A DNA stretch of 64,000 nt from Pseudisothecium myosuroides (GCA_951799445.1 OX637295.1:496001-560000); one strand, 5' to 3'; positions 1 through 12,420 are shown, counted from the stretch's first letter. Made by a program: numbers and translations. The notes: generated by a model from the letters alone, not told the origin.

Positions 1-2690
1 TTCTATTTTCATTCACAATGTGGCGATTTCATCCAAGATTTTTCTTGAACTTGAAGTTTTTTGGCGATTTCATCCAATATTTTACTAAAAATTTCCTATA
101 GGCTTGGTGCTAGGTCAAAAATTTTGGTGCAATTTTGCACCAAATCGCCGGAAAAAAAAACATTGTTGTATGGGAAGACAAGAATTCTCTCGTCACGGCA
201 TGGAAGTCCAAGGTCAAGAAGGACACTATAGAGTGTGTCTTTAAAATCCCTTCCGCTCAAGTTGATGTCATCAACGGGAGTTTGTCTTCGTACAATTCCG
301 ATTGAGCATGTAGCGGGTATTTTAGAGATGTTTTGTAGTATTCGAAACTAAGTTTTTTGGTTCTTCTACGGTAATGTTATTGCAGAACCATAGACGTATT
401 CATATGATTTTGTATTGCCTATTGTCGAGTAGATGGTGTGGTTTCATATATTGTGATTGGTTTTGTTTTGTAGAATTGTATTGGGACTACTTCTATACTT
501 AATTTGTATGTAGTCACTTGCTCAGCAAGTGCACTTCTTTATAATATTTAATATATTTATGATTACATTATAATACAGATAATATTGTATACTTTGGCAG
601 CATTTCAATATTTATTGATTTTCTCAAAAAATTATTTTTGAAAATAGGGTTTAGGGTCTTAAAAATTTGTAGTGGGTAAGACCACTTTTTATTTTGTTGA
701 TGTGTGAAGCACTTGTCACAATTTTGGGGTAGGGGCCGGTTGGTTGTTGTAACTTTCCTGCCTGCAAAGCTCACTCAGCAACACCAAGTCATGTCTATCT
801 CATTGCCGCTCAAACAAATTCAATGGGAATCAAACCCGGACTGTCTGAATGAGATAAATAGCTTCTTTCAACTAACCGTTCAGCTCATGACTTGGTGTTC
901 TGTGAAGATCATTCATTGCATTTATTTGGGAAACCATTGTGATCACCTGCCTCAATAAAGTATTGGACATGCTTGAATATATGAAACTGTCATTTTAGTG
1001 GAAATTGCATCTACCAATTGTAAAATTCAAGTCCTCTTCATTTAAATTTGCTTCAAGTCGACTTCAATTTCTGGGGCATAGAAATCAACAATGTTATTAT
1101 GGGAGGTCTTCCATCTCCCAAAATAATGAATATGTTGTTGTATGTGTTAATTAAGTCTTGCGCATCCAACAAGAAGCTTCAAATGAGCTATACAGTCCTT
1201 GTCCGGGATGCTTGCTCCGTCCCAACCGTTCCAAAGAAAGAATCGTAGGAGGTTACATTGCACCACAACCTCTAGCGCGTGCATTTTGGATTTGTGGGAT
1301 GCTACTTTGCAAGGGCTATCTTCAACCATTTCCAATCTGTTCCAACACAACATCTAAGGTCAAAATTTAGTATTCCAACCACATACTCAGGTACACGTCA
1401 AATTCCAATAAAATATGGTTCAAGTAGAGTAAGGAAATCCAAGTCTGGAAATTCAAAATATACCAAACCACAAAAAGAAAGAGTGAATTGCCAAAATAGC
1501 TTCTATAGGTAGGAACTCCCGAAACCATAAGCCAAAATGTGCATACATGTGATCTTGTGCACACACAATGCAGGAGAGAGAGACTACATGTGGAGAAACG
1601 ACAAGGAGCAACCAAAAATTACCTCAGACCGTTCAAAATGGCTGTTCTAAGAAATACAGAAGGTTGGTAGAATGAAGGGATTCAAGTCAACAATAGCAAA
1701 CTTGGCTAGTCGTCAAGAAAACAAAATTAAGAACAATAAAATTCCCACACAGAAACAAGCACAGAAAACCAGCAAAAGACACATATGAGGGTGCTGTTCA
1801 TCGTGTGCAATCCAAATTGGTAGACTTTATAGCACATTGACACATCTTACATTTCAATGTTGTTTCTACGTAATATTTGGTAGATTTTACAAGATGCAAT
1901 TGTCCCATATTGATTGTCAAAGGTACCATAAAGTTAAACACATAAGATTTATAAGTTATCAATATTCAATGAATTCTATTCATAGAAATCTAAAATTTCT
2001 AGAGTTTGTATGTTAGAAACCTAAGAAATTTTGTAGTATATGAAATTGTAAAATGTTCAAACAAATGAAATGTACACATTACTAACATTTTGAACTCTGA
2101 AAACCTAGAAAAGGGTCTAGATCAAGAATTCTAAAATGTACAAATCAATGAGAATGATTGGGAATTCAAAGTCTACATATTAGTTAGATATGAGCCTTCA
2201 AAATCTACAAATTGTTTTGATTATGCGCACTAAAATCTACATTCAATTTAAATTTTAGATGCATAAATCTACATTTTAGAATCTTGAATTTCATAAATTG
2301 AGTTGATTTGGAGTTAGAGACATCTTCAAATAACATTGAAAAATGCACAAATTCCCCCCTCTATAGAATTCCTTGTCCCACATTTCCATGTGACGACCAC
2401 ATTCCATGTGTGTAGAAAAAAAAAAGGGCAGTTGTCGCAGAGGATTTCATTACAATGCCTACAAGGGACTCTGAAAAAGTTCTTGAGATGACATTCTGCA
2501 GTCTTTCGAAACAAGATCAGAGACCGACTTGTGTGAGGTACAATAACTTATACTGTATATCTTGTTCAACAGAGCGGACTCTAGCAATTCCAGGATCCAC
2601 TGGCTTGATTGTAACTTACTTCTTAGCGTCAACGCCATCAGACAGAGCCTCCGTCAGAATTGCAGGGCTTCTGATCCCAACGGATGAACT
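1..2690. other. AT-rich stretch without a supported gene
   Basis: I see no convincing coding exon, RNA gene or element end here. Short open frames exist on both strands but lack recognisable motifs, and the composition is that of moss or other plant intergenic DNA. Confidence 0.5.
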
Positions 2691-2739
2691 AGCAAACTGA
2701 CCACGGCCGCTCTCACCATGAAGAAAACTAATAAGGAGA

Positions 2740-3360
2740 CCACAAAGAAAACAGACAAGCTCACTGGTGGTGCAATCGGGAGAAGGCTCAAACCCTAATC
2801 TCTCGTTGTCGCGAATTCTCGTTTGATTTAGATCTAGGATTTGAAGTGATCTGTTTTTGTTTTTACTTAGGATGCGGCTAAGGATATCCAAGGATGTCAG
2901 GTTTTCGGGTAAACAGGGGTCCACGGTTTTGTTGCGGGCCAGACACCATTTCGAGGGGCGAAGAGAATTGCTTAGCCCGTGGATTTTAGAACTTCCAGTT
3001 CTGGTGTCACTCAAGGCCTCAAGGGATCCTTGGATTCTAAAAGTCGAACTATCTGCCTTCATCAACAACAGCTATCTTGCCCGAGGCTCCTGAACAAGAC
3101 TATCAGAGTCCTAAAACGCCGGTGCAAAGTGCGACTTGCTCTGCTCAACCTCGACTGTAGAAATGGGGTCTTAGGGTCTTAGGGTTGGTTGGTGAGGCTG
3201 ACGCCTTTGGTGCCTCGCCATGTCCTCTTGCTGCACCAGATTTACCTGTCCGCTTTTTGAGTATCCATTGCCAGGTGAACCAAACTTTCAGAGCATAATT
3301 CCTCCCTGCTGTAGATGATCCTTTCTCTGCAGCATAGTTAAATTTTGAAGCCCTTTGCAT
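2740..3360 (+). other. Possible transcript leader or decayed coding fragment
   Basis: A stretch of higher GC than its surroundings begins with CTAATC/TCTCGTTG-type sequence often seen in plant 5' leaders. Near 3,045-3,165 one frame reads like a protein (LPEAPEQDYQSPKTPVQSA) before a stop, and near 3,200-3,345 another short frame reads similarly but holds stops. No family is recognised. It could be the leader or an early exon of the OSB-like gene downstream, or a pseudogene remnant. Low confidence either way. Confidence 0.25.
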
Positions 3361-3399
3361 ATGTTTGAGAGCTCGTGGGTTCTGTTCCTGCTTGGAGGT

Positions 3400-4800
3400 T
3401 TACTCGATTAGGGTTTAGCAATTCGGAGGGAAGCGCGGACAGAATTGGAAGGTGGCTGAATAACTCGAGGAGAGCGATTCTTGCATGATACTTTGAGTCT
3501 AGATTGAAGTCAAGGTTGCATTGGCTATGGATCCTATGGAGCTGCTTTGACGGAGCTATTCTTTCTGTAGTTAGGGTTTATCAATTTGGAGCTGAGAGCA
3601 GAAACAGCTGAAAGGTAGCTCAAGAACTCGCAGAGATTGATTCATGTATGATGGACTGAGGTTAGAGTGAAGTTAGATGATGGAACTTGTTGCATATATC
3701 GGGCTTTGTTCATGTGAAGCTGTTTAGGGTGATTTAGTCTCCATAGTTAGGGTTTGGCAATTTGGTGGGTAGAGTAGACGCAGTTGCAACGGGAAGAGCA
3801 TATTTAAAAAGGTTGATCTCACACGATGCTTTGCGTCTAGATTGAAGTCAATTTTTGGAAGCTCAGATATTGGGGTTATTGACGTGGAGATGTTGTGGTT
3901 TAGGTTACTTGCTTTTCATGAGTTCCAATTTTCAGTAGAATTTTCAGCAGAATTTTGTGTCTGGAAGTGCCAGTATCTGTTGCAGGGTTCTTGTCAGGGA
4001 TGGAGAATCTTAGAGATTGATACTTTCACAGTTGAACTTTCCCCTGTCTACGTTCCAGTCAAGTTTTCTGAGGCTGAAGTCACTTGAAGTTGTTCATGTC
4101 GATGTCAAGCTGCTGCAGTTATTTCTTCCTCCGTGCTTGGTGGCCTGAGTTCAGGGTTGAACAGTGTGGAGAATCGAACAGACTCAGATGAAAGGGAGCC
4201 GTATGCTATATGATAATTTTTTGACTGGAGCTTAGTATTAAGGCTCCATATGTTGGTGGTGGTTGATGCAGGGAACTAGTGAGTGTTTTTTTCCCTCAGA
4301 ATCCTGAGGGTTGAGCCATTTTGGAGGGGGTTCCAGAAAGCAGTTTACAGTTAAGGGAGCGGAAGATCTCAAGAGATGGATTCGTACATGGACCTTTTGT
4401 GTGTGACTGAATTGAACTTCTAGTCAATAATTTGGAAGCGGCAGACCTTGGAATTATTGGTGCGGAAGGCGGAGAAGGAGGTTTAAAATCAGACAAGCAA
4501 TTGGACAGACTTGAGGATATTGCCAGTCATACATGATACTTTGTGTCTCTGCTGAAGTCGAGTTTTGAAGCTTGTTGTGTTCATTGGACGTTGCTGATGT
4601 TGAGGTTGGGGTTGCTGAACCAAACTAGAATTTCTCTTCCTGCCTGGAGGTTTAGCAATTTGAGGAAGAGAACGGACTCAGTTGAAGGGAGCAGATTGAT
4701 ACTTATATGCTATTTTTGCAACTTTTACTCAAGGTTTCAGACGTTGCATGGATATGGAGGAGGAGCTCTTTTGAACTGATTGGGGACATACACTTGAAAG
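3400..4800 (+). repeat. Degenerate tandem repeat, roughly 170-190 bp unit
   Basis: Blocks beginning GTTTAGCAATTTGGAGG-like recur at about 3,410, 3,576, 3,752, a weaker one near 4,310, and 4,652. Each is followed by a purine-rich GAGCGGACAGA-like stretch and, in several, by CATGATACTTTGTGTCTAGA-like sequence and TTGAAGTCAAG. The copies have diverged heavily. The array lies just upstream of the OSB-like gene and may be in its leader or first intron. Confidence 0.6.
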
Positions 4801-4926
4801 GGGGCCGAAGAGTTGAGGAGATTCATTCATATACTTTTTCTGATTAAGAAGTTAGATTTCTATCTGTGGTGTTACTTTGTTGTTGAAGCGGAACCCGTTA
4901 GAAGATTGTAGGCACCGAGTCACAAG

Positions 4927-6069
4927 ATGTCTGCATTAATGCACCTTTTATTGCATCATAGGCAACAAACGAGAAGCTATTTGGTGCTTGGAGTTGGTGC
5001 ACGGGTGAGTGACTTATGACCATACACCTATTCTACGGAAGTAGTTGGATGACTTGTGGCTTGTCTGAACTGAACTACCGTGGTCATGCTAGCAACTTAT
5101 GTTTCCCATACATTTAGGTTCCTCGATAGTAGTATATTTGATCAATACTGTGTTACGCTTCTCCCAAACTGACAGGACGTGAACTTGGTTGGTTGGACGT
5201 TAAACATGAAATATTAGTACCGATGACTATCTTATGCCCAAATTGCTACCAGTTGAATGTGTTTTTTTGACTGACTGTCGGGGATTTGTGTGACCAGGAT
5301 GCCTGTGTGATCACACTCTTGAAGTCTCCAAGGCTTGTACACCCATGTGTATTACTTGTCTCAGCCTCCCATGGAGGAAGGAACAGCGGATCAATTAGGT
5401 GTTCATCGTCATCAACTTGGAGAAAACCCGATGCTTCAGGTATGTTTAATGTGGCCGCTCTCATGTACAGAAGCGGGCGCTTTTTGTCGCTTAGAACGAA
5501 CATGAATGACATGTCTGAAGTATTTAACAGTTGAATCAGGCGAAGTACAGACAATTGAGCAAGATTGGAAGGAGTATTTTGCGGATCCTTTGCAGTGGTG
5601 GGACAACAGATTTTACAAGGTATCACTAGAAATATATCTAAGGCTACGAATTAGTTGATGTTAGATATTTGGGAAAAGACATTGAGAGGTTATTTATTGC
5701 TTGTATAAGGTCCTGGGCACTTTGGTAAACAAGAATTTGAATTGAATTGAATTGAAAACTAATTAGATGATTCCAATGTTTAAGGACATGTGTTTCTTGA
5801 TTGTTTTTTCATATTGGATCGTGGGTTGTTGGTGTGTATAGATGAATCCCAAATCACCAGACTTTAAACATAAGGTGACAATGAAAGCGCTTTGGGTAGA
5901 TGGTTGGTCAACCCCACCATGGGTGAAGGCAATGGTCAAATTGGTGACTTTAAGCAAATTACCTTATGGTGGTTACCATACCAATGATTCTCTAGAGATT
6001 GTACAACTGAATAGGTATTGGCATGAGCATGAGTTGTCCTCCTTTGTGACAAGAAATTGGTGCAATTGA
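4927..6069 (+). CDS. OSB-like organellar single-stranded DNA-binding protein (spliced, PDF motif)
   Basis: OSB proteins bind single-stranded DNA in plant mitochondria or plastids and influence organellar genome recombination; their signature is a C-terminal PDF motif. Here that motif is split over two exons. Exon 5521-5619 ends in DWKEYFADPLQWWDNRFYK, and exon 5842-6069 begins MNPKSPDFKHKVTMKALW and continues to WSTPPWVKA, stopping at 6069. A preceding exon about 5,320-5439 reads HVYYLSQPPMEEGTADQLG and joins in phase 0 across an 81-bp intron. A candidate first exon, 4927-5004, encodes MSALMHLLLHHRQQTRSYLV, an Arg-rich, acid-free start like an organelle targeting peptide, ending at a good GTGAGT donor. 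The link between the first and second exon is not resolved and the OB-fold part may be reduced or missed. The PDF motif call is strong; the 5' structure is inference. Confidence 0.72.
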
Positions 6070-6369
6070 CTTGCTATAGGTGATGCTCACACATTGAGGA
6101 TGGATGTAATTTATAATTTGTAATATGTTTTGTTAGGTGTAGTGTGAATGATTGTGCTTTTAAGTGGTGTAAAGACTGCATATATGCATCCAAGTATTTT
6201 TAAATTGATGGAGCAAGATTTTTCACAGTACGAAGTATGAAGGGTTTTCTTATGAAGTGTGTATGGATGGGTCAGGTTACCCAAAGGCAATTTTGGGAGG
6301 AGAAACACTTTGCCCGCTAGTGCGAAAGCGTCAAAGCAAGCAGCTCAAGTTAGTGGTGGGAGTACGCGC

Positions 6370-9300
6370 ATGCAAAGCGCAACGACCGCAAGTGAAGCAA
6401 TTGATCTTTTGAAGAACCGACTACAACAGGGCATTGCAATAGACTCGTACTCCTATGTTGAAATTCTGAAGCGGTGCTTGAAGCAGGAAGACCTTACGGC
6501 AGTGAAGCAGGTTCATGAGTGCGCCATTGAGAGTGGCATGCAGCAGAATATATATGTGGCAACCAACCTATTGAGTGGATACATCAGATGTGGGAGACTG
6601 GAGGATGCATGCAGAGTGTTTGACGAACTTGCGAAGAAGGATGTTGTTACTTGGAACGTCATGATTGGAGGTTATGCTCAGCACAGTTGTGTGAAAGACG
6701 CCATGGAAGTTTTCCATCGCATGCGAAAGGAAGGTATGCAACCTAATGCAGTTACTTACTTGAGCATCCTGAAAGCCTGTGCGAGCCCATCAGCCTTGAA
6801 GTGGGTCGAGGAAGTTCATGCACATATCAGAGAGGGTGGGTTGGAATCAGATGTTCGTGTGGGGACCTCGCTCCTTAAAATGTATGCAAAGTGTGGGATC
6901 ATAGAGGAGGCAAGGAACACTTTTAATAAGTTGGCGAGTCGCGATGTGATTACCTGGAATGTGATGATTGGAGCATATGCCGAAAGTGGTGATGGTGAGG
7001 AAGCATATCGCCTTCTTCTCCAAATGAAACGGGAAGGTCTCAAACCAGACGCCTTTACATATGCGAGTATCCTGAATGCATGTGCAAGCGCGGGGGCTTT
7101 GGAGTGGGTCAGGGAGGTTCATAGCCATGCCCGTGAAGCGGGATTTGAGTCAGATGTTCGTGTGGGCAACGCGCTGGTGCACATGTATGCGAAGTGTGGC
7201 AGTATCGATGATGCGCGACTGGCTTTTGACAAGATGGAGGAACGGGACGTGATTACTTGGAACGTGATGATTGGAGGACTTGCGCAACATGGCTGTGGGT
7301 TTGAAGCATATCGACTTCTTGTCCAAATGAAACGGGAAGGCTTCAAACCAGAGGCAATCACTTATATGAGCATCTTGAATCCATGTTCAAGCGCAGGGGC
7401 TTTGGAGTGGGTGAAGGAGGTTCACAGGCATGTCCTTGAAGCCGGATTTGAGTCAGATGTGCGTGTGGGCAACGCGCTGGTGCACATGTATGCGAAGTGT
7501 GGCAGTATCGATGATGCGCGGCTGGCTTTTGACAAGATGGAGGAACGAGACGTGATTACTTGGAACGTGATGATTGGTGGACTTGCGCAACATGGCTGTG
7601 GGTCTGAAGCATATCAACTTCTTGTCCAAATGAAACGGGAAGGCTTCAAACCAGAGGCAATCACTTTTATGAGCATCCTAAATGAATGTGCAAGCGCGGG
7701 GGCTTTGGAGTGGGTCAGGGAGGTTCATGGCCATGTCCTTGAAGCCGGATTTGAGTCGGATGTTCGTGTGGGCACCGCGCTGGTGCACATGTATGCCAAG
7801 TGTGGCAGTATCGATGATGCGCGACTGGCTTTTGACAAAATGGAGGAACGGAATGTGATTACCTGGAATGTGATGATTGGAGCATATGCCGACAGTGGTG
7901 ATGGTGAGGAAGCTTATCGACTTCTTCTCCAAATGAAACGGGATGGCTTCAAACCAGACGCAATCACTTATATAAGCATCCTGAATGCATGTGCAAGCGC
8001 GGGGACTTTGGAGTGGGTCAGGGAGGTTCATATTCATGCCCGTGAAGCGGGATTTGAGTCGGATGTTCGTGTGGGCAACGCGCTGGTGCACGTGTATGCC
8101 AAGTGTGGCAGTATCGATGATGCGCGGCTGGCTTTTGACAAGATGGAGGAACGAGACGTGATTACTTGGAACGTGATGATTGGTGGACTTGCGCAACATG
8201 GCTGTGGGTCTGAAGCATATCGACTTCTTGTCCAAATGAAACGGGAAGGCTTCAAACCAGAGGCAATCACTTATATGAGCATCCTGAATGCATGTGCAAG
8301 CGCGGGGGGTTTGGAGTGGGTAAGGGAGGTTCACAGCCATGCCCGTGAAGCCGGATTTGAGTCGGATGTTCGTGTGGGCAACGCGCTGGTGCACATGTAT
8401 GCGAAGTGTGGCAGTATCGATGATGCGCGGCTGGCTTTTGACAAGATGGAGGAACGGGACGTGATTACTTGGAACGTGATGATTGGTGGACTTGCAGAGC
8501 ATGGATGTGGGTCTGAAGCATATCGACTTCTTGTCCAAATGAAACGGGAAGGCTTCAAACCAGACGCCTTTACATATGCGAGTATCCTGAATGCATGTGC
8601 AAGCGCGGGGGCTTTGGAGTGGGTCAGGGAGGTTCATAGCCATGCCCGTGAAGCCGGATTTGAGTCGGATGTTCGTGTGGGCAACGCGCTGGTGCACATC
8701 TATGCAAAGTGTGGCAGTATCGATGATGCGCGACTGGCTTTTGATAAGATGGAGGAACGAGACGTGATTACTTGGACCGTGATGATTGGTGGACTTGCAG
8801 AGCATGGATGTGGGCGTGAAGCGCTGGAAGTCTTTAAAACTATGATTGCAGACGGTGTGAAGCCCGATGAGATCTCATTCGTTGCAGTGTTGTCAGCTTG
8901 TAGTCATTCAGGCCTTGTGGACGAGAGCCGTAGACATTTTTTGGCTATGACACAAGATTATGGCATCGAACCTAGTGTGGTGCTTTGTAACTGCATGGTG
9001 GATGTTCTTGCACGAGCAGGACACTTGGAGGAAGCAAAGCTCTTGATTGACAACATGCCGGTGGAACCAAATGGTGCAACTTGGGGAGCTTTGCTTGGTG
9101 CTTGTAGAACGTACGGTCATGTGGAGTTGGGCAAATTTGCCGCTAATGAGCGTCTCAAGTTGGAACCGAAGGATGCTTCTGCATGCGTGCTTCTCTCGAA
9201 TATCTATGCTGCAGCTGGCAAGTGGGAGGAGGTGTTGTGGGTGCGCACTATGATGCAGGAGAGAGGTATACGCAAGGAGCCGGGGCGTAGCTGGATTGAA

Positions 9301-9687
9301 ATTGATAACAAGGTCCATGACTTCGTCGTAGGGGATACTTCTCACTCAGAAGCGAAGGAGATCTATGCTGAGCTGAGGAGATTGAGTGAGACAATTAAGG
9401 CCGAAGGCTACATTCCTGATACCCGGCTAGTGTTGCGGAACATTGAGGAGGATGAGAAAGAGCTTGCTCTTTGCTCCCATAGCGAGAAGTTGGCTATTGC
9501 TTATGGACTCCTGCGGACACCCCCTGGACAGCCAATTCGGGTGTTCAAGAACCTTCGAGTGTGTTTAGACTGCCATACAGCAACCAAGTTTATCTCAAAG
9601 GTGACTGAACGAGATATTGTTGTAAGGGATGCCAATCGCTTTCACCACTTCCAAGATGGTGTGTGTTCTTGTGGTGATTATTGGTGA
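6370..9687 (+). CDS. DYW-class PLS pentatricopeptide repeat protein
   Basis: PPR proteins of the PLS-DYW class bind specific RNA sites in mitochondria or plastids and carry a C-terminal cytidine deaminase-like domain for C-to-U editing. From the first in-frame ATG (6370) the protein has 1,105 residues; the frame stays open upstream to 6259 without another ATG, so an upstream exon with the targeting peptide is possible. Residues about 15-850 are PLS repeats, followed by E/E+ motifs, a PG-box-like KEPGRSWIEI, and a full DYW domain. The deaminase signature is intact: HSEKLA with His1037 and the Glu two residues on, CLDCH (Cys1065, Cys1068), and the terminal CSCGDYW. The central part is an array of seven near-identical 101-aa triplets. 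It follows the OSB-like gene on the same strand, 300 bp after its stop. The DYW tail is canonical, favouring C-to-U rather than U-to-C editing. Function in a named organelle is inference. Confidence 0.95.
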   Translation: MQSATTASEAIDLLKNRLQQGIAIDSYSYVEILKRCLKQEDLTAVKQVHECAIESGMQQNIYVATNLLSGYIRCGRLEDACRVFDELAKKDVVTWNVMIGGYAQHSCVKDAMEVFHRMRKEGMQPNAVTYLSILKACASPSALKWVEEVHAHIREGGLESDVRVGTSLLKMYAKCGIIEEARNTFNKLASRDVITWNVMIGAYAESGDGEEAYRLLLQMKREGLKPDAFTYASILNACASAGALEWVREVHSHAREAGFESDVRVGNALVHMYAKCGSIDDARLAFDKMEERDVITWNVMIGGLAQHGCGFEAYRLLVQMKREGFKPEAITYMSILNPCSSAGALEWVKEVHRHVLEAGFESDVRVGNALVHMYAKCGSIDDARLAFDKMEERDVITWNVMIGGLAQHGCGSEAYQLLVQMKREGFKPEAITFMSILNECASAGALEWVREVHGHVLEAGFESDVRVGTALVHMYAKCGSIDDARLAFDKMEERNVITWNVMIGAYADSGDGEEAYRLLLQMKRDGFKPDAITYISILNACASAGTLEWVREVHIHAREAGFESDVRVGNALVHVYAKCGSIDDARLAFDKMEERDVITWNVMIGGLAQHGCGSEAYRLLVQMKREGFKPEAITYMSILNACASAGGLEWVREVHSHAREAGFESDVRVGNALVHMYAKCGSIDDARLAFDKMEERDVITWNVMIGGLAEHGCGSEAYRLLVQMKREGFKPDAFTYASILNACASAGALEWVREVHSHAREAGFESDVRVGNALVHIYAKCGSIDDARLAFDKMEERDVITWTVMIGGLAEHGCGREALEVFKTMIADGVKPDEISFVAVLSACSHSGLVDESRRHFLAMTQDYGIEPSVVLCNCMVDVLARAGHLEEAKLLIDNMPVEPNGATWGALLGACRTYGHVELGKFAANERLKLEPKDASACVLLSNIYAAAGKWEEVLWVRTMMQERGIRKEPGRSWIEIDNKVHDFVVGDTSHSEAKEIYAELRRLSETIKAEGYIPDTRLVLRNIEEDEKELALCSHSEKLAIAYGLLRTPPGQPIRVFKNLRVCLDCHTATKFISKVTERDIVVRDANRFHHFQDGVCSCGDYW
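6805..8925 (+). repeat. Seven 303-bp tandem repeats encoding PLS triplets
   Basis: Units begin at 6805, 7108, 7411, 7714, 8017, 8320 and 8623, exactly 303 bp (101 codons) apart. Each reads V-x-EVH...DVRVG...YAKCGSIDDAR...DVITWNVMIGG...QMKREGFKP...SILNACASAG. The five or six central copies differ at only a few positions per unit, much less than is usual for PPR repeats, pointing to recent unequal exchange or gene conversion. Residues that set RNA base choice are largely the same from unit to unit. Confidence 0.93.
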
Positions 9688-11630
9688 CCAGGTTGGCAAT
9701 CTTGACCAATTGTTGACTATCTTGTTTTTTGAATCTCTTGACCATGATTTTTGCATGCAATTGTAATTTGAAAATTTTCATTGTAATTTGACATCATCTA
9801 CAAATATAGTTATCATGTTGATCATTGTTGAAAACAATTGCATTGGTTGGGAATGACTCGAGGGAGGTGTTCATAGAGGTTGTTGTCTTTGCATTTTCTT
9901 TAGTGATGGTTTTTGTGAAGAAGTTGAAATCAAAGGATGGCATATTTTAGTTAGAATTGGCCGTAGGACTTCCCCGTCTATACAATATGCATCCTTTTGT
10001 TGGCAACCTCAAAATGTATTGAGAAGACTATTCCCTGAAAAAGTGTCAAAATGATTGTTTTGAAGTTTTTTATTGAAGATGGCCATGCTAGGAGTTATTT
10101 TTTCTTAGTAGCAAGGTCACTCTTGTTGCTATTGCAGTTGATGTGCTCATAAATAGGTAATTCAATTTTTGGTCCTTGCCTTGGTGTGAATTTTGGAAGT
10201 CAATGTTGAGGCTAGGTGATTATAATTAGTGAGATTTGTGTTAGTGTAGCTTTGAGCTCTAGAGAAATAAATTGATATTGATCTTGGAGTCAAAGTTGTT
10301 AACATAGTATTGTCTTTTCCTTCATTTCTTGCTCTTCAATGTGTTGTTTGGTTGGGTTTGTCTTAGTTGCCATAAGTGCCCCATTTGCACTCTAGTTTGG
10401 GAGTTGCTTGTTTGGGAGATTTGGTGTGAATTTTAGGCTTTTCAATTGTAATAGGGGATCCATGTTTAGGAATTATGGCTTGGTTGTTACCAAAGTGATT
10501 TTTTCTATTAGTGTGGAACACTAATTATTTTACAAAAGATGCACTAGTTATAAAATATTTTCTTTCAAATTAGTGTGGCATGAAATATTGAGTGTATTCT
10601 ACTAATTCCCACAAAATCTAGTACTTGGCAAATTTGTAACCTCTGTACAATCTATAGATGTTGGGTAATGTTTGAAAAATTTGTAATTTCTTTAGTGTTG
10701 TAGTTATAGAAAATAAATTGAGATAATGGATAAATCTATAACCTCTTCTAATTTTATTGTGATTCTAATATAATTGCACACTTAGTAATTGGATGAATCA
10801 ATGGTGCTAAAATTAGAGCTAATATTACACTTGAACCTTTGTAAGGATTGTCACCTGGGACAAATGGGCTTCTAAATGAAGTTACATGTATTTGCAACTT
10901 CACATGTGGATATTGTTCAATTAGGTATATACACAACATGGCAAATTCTCTAGATAAATTGGGATTGTCTAATTACAAGATGTGCCAATAGAGAAGGTTG
11001 AAGTCATTGATTACCTCTCAAGTCTAAATCTGCCAACCAAGAAATAATTCTAGATTCTTAGTACTTCAAATGACTAGAATGTTTAGAAAGGGCTTAGGAC
11101 ATTGATTACCACCAAAGTCAAAGTTTATCAATTGACCAAGAAATTACCTTAGGATCCTTTAAATTTAAAAGATCGTATATTATTGTGTGGCAAAGTATTG
11201 TTTTGTTTGTGATGTACATTGTAGGACTCATATTTGTTTCAAGGTTTTTTGAGTTTCAATATTTCTTGACAACAACGTATACGTGGGTTTTAGGACTTGA
11301 AAGTCCTAAAAAACATAAAAAATTATAAGAGTGATAGATTAGCAAAATTGAATTTTAAACAATAAACAATTTTTCAAATACTTGAAAGCTCACCACTATA
11401 ATTATAAGGGTAACATACTAGAATCTACCTCATAATAAATTTTGGCCTAATTGGCTCATTATTTTTAAAGTTATTATATAAGATGTATCAAATGCACAAT
11501 GTATGAAGCTTATATAGTCCAAATGTTTTATGTAGTCATTCTTTCAACATATTTCTATAAGGATGTCTATAAGAGTTCATTTATATTCATTTGCAAAAAT
11601 TGTAAAAATATCATCCATCAAAAAATGTAG
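9688..11630. other. Intergenic DNA after the PPR gene
   Basis: AT-rich sequence with no supported exon. The first hundred or so bases carry the PPR 3' UTR, including TTTGTAATTTGAAAA-like stretches. I see nothing else. Confidence 0.5.
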
Positions 11631-11649
11631 ATTTCATGCTACAAGAAAA

Positions 11650-12420
11650 TGAGTGTTTTATGACTGTAAAATATGACTGTGTTGAGTCATAAAATTTGAA
11701 AATATGACTGCCAAAAATCACTATAGATGACTCGCAATATGACTGCGCCTAGTCATATTGCGCGTCAATGTGGCATATATGTTGACTATCCTTGGAGGCT
11801 TGACTTTCTCATGACCTGTCCAGGTAAATTAAAAAAAGCTTACATGGAATATGACTCTGGAATATGACTCTGTTTAGTCATATTTTTGGCTGATGTGGAA
11901 TATGACTGTAGTGAGTTATATTTTGGCCGATGTGGCATATGACTACAATGCGTAATATTTTTTATTGATGCGGAATATGACTTTTGTGAGTCATATTCTT
12001 TGTTGACATAAAAAGTGATTCTTGTAAGTCATATTTTTGTTGATGTGATGCAAAATATGACTTTTGTGAGTCATATTTTTTGTTGATATAAAAAGTGATT
12101 CTTGTGAGTCATATTTTTGTTGATGTGGGAAATGACTCATGAATCATATTTTTTGTTGATGTAGAAAATGACTCTCATGAGTCATATTCACTACTCATAT
12201 TTTTTGTTTATTTGAGTTATGACTCCTATGAGTCATATTTTTGGCTAATGTAGTAGTTCACATGGAATGTTACTAGTAATATTATGATTAAATGTAGTTA
12301 TATTTTTAAAAGTATAGAGTTACTTTTTGGCATGACTTTGAGCATTATGTGACTACAACCAATCATATTTTGGCCAAGATTTTTTGTAAAATATGACTCA
12401 AGCAAATGATATATTCCAAA
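11650..12420. repeat. Left subterminal TATGACT/AGTCATA repeats of the CACTA-like element
   Basis: TATGACTN and its complement AGTCATA recur about every 20-60 bp, often as short inverted pairs such as AATATGACTTTTGTGAGTCATATT. Dense short subterminal motifs are where CACTA transposases bind. The matching array is at 39,990-40,370. Confidence 0.8.

Noticed and set aside
2616..3068. 150-codon open frame on the minus strand
   Set aside because: No domain or homology recognised, and the opposite strand looks more like a transcript leader.
7678..8805. 375-codon open frame antisense to the PPR gene
   Set aside because: It is the complement of the 303-bp PPR repeats and inherits their periodicity; no independent motif.
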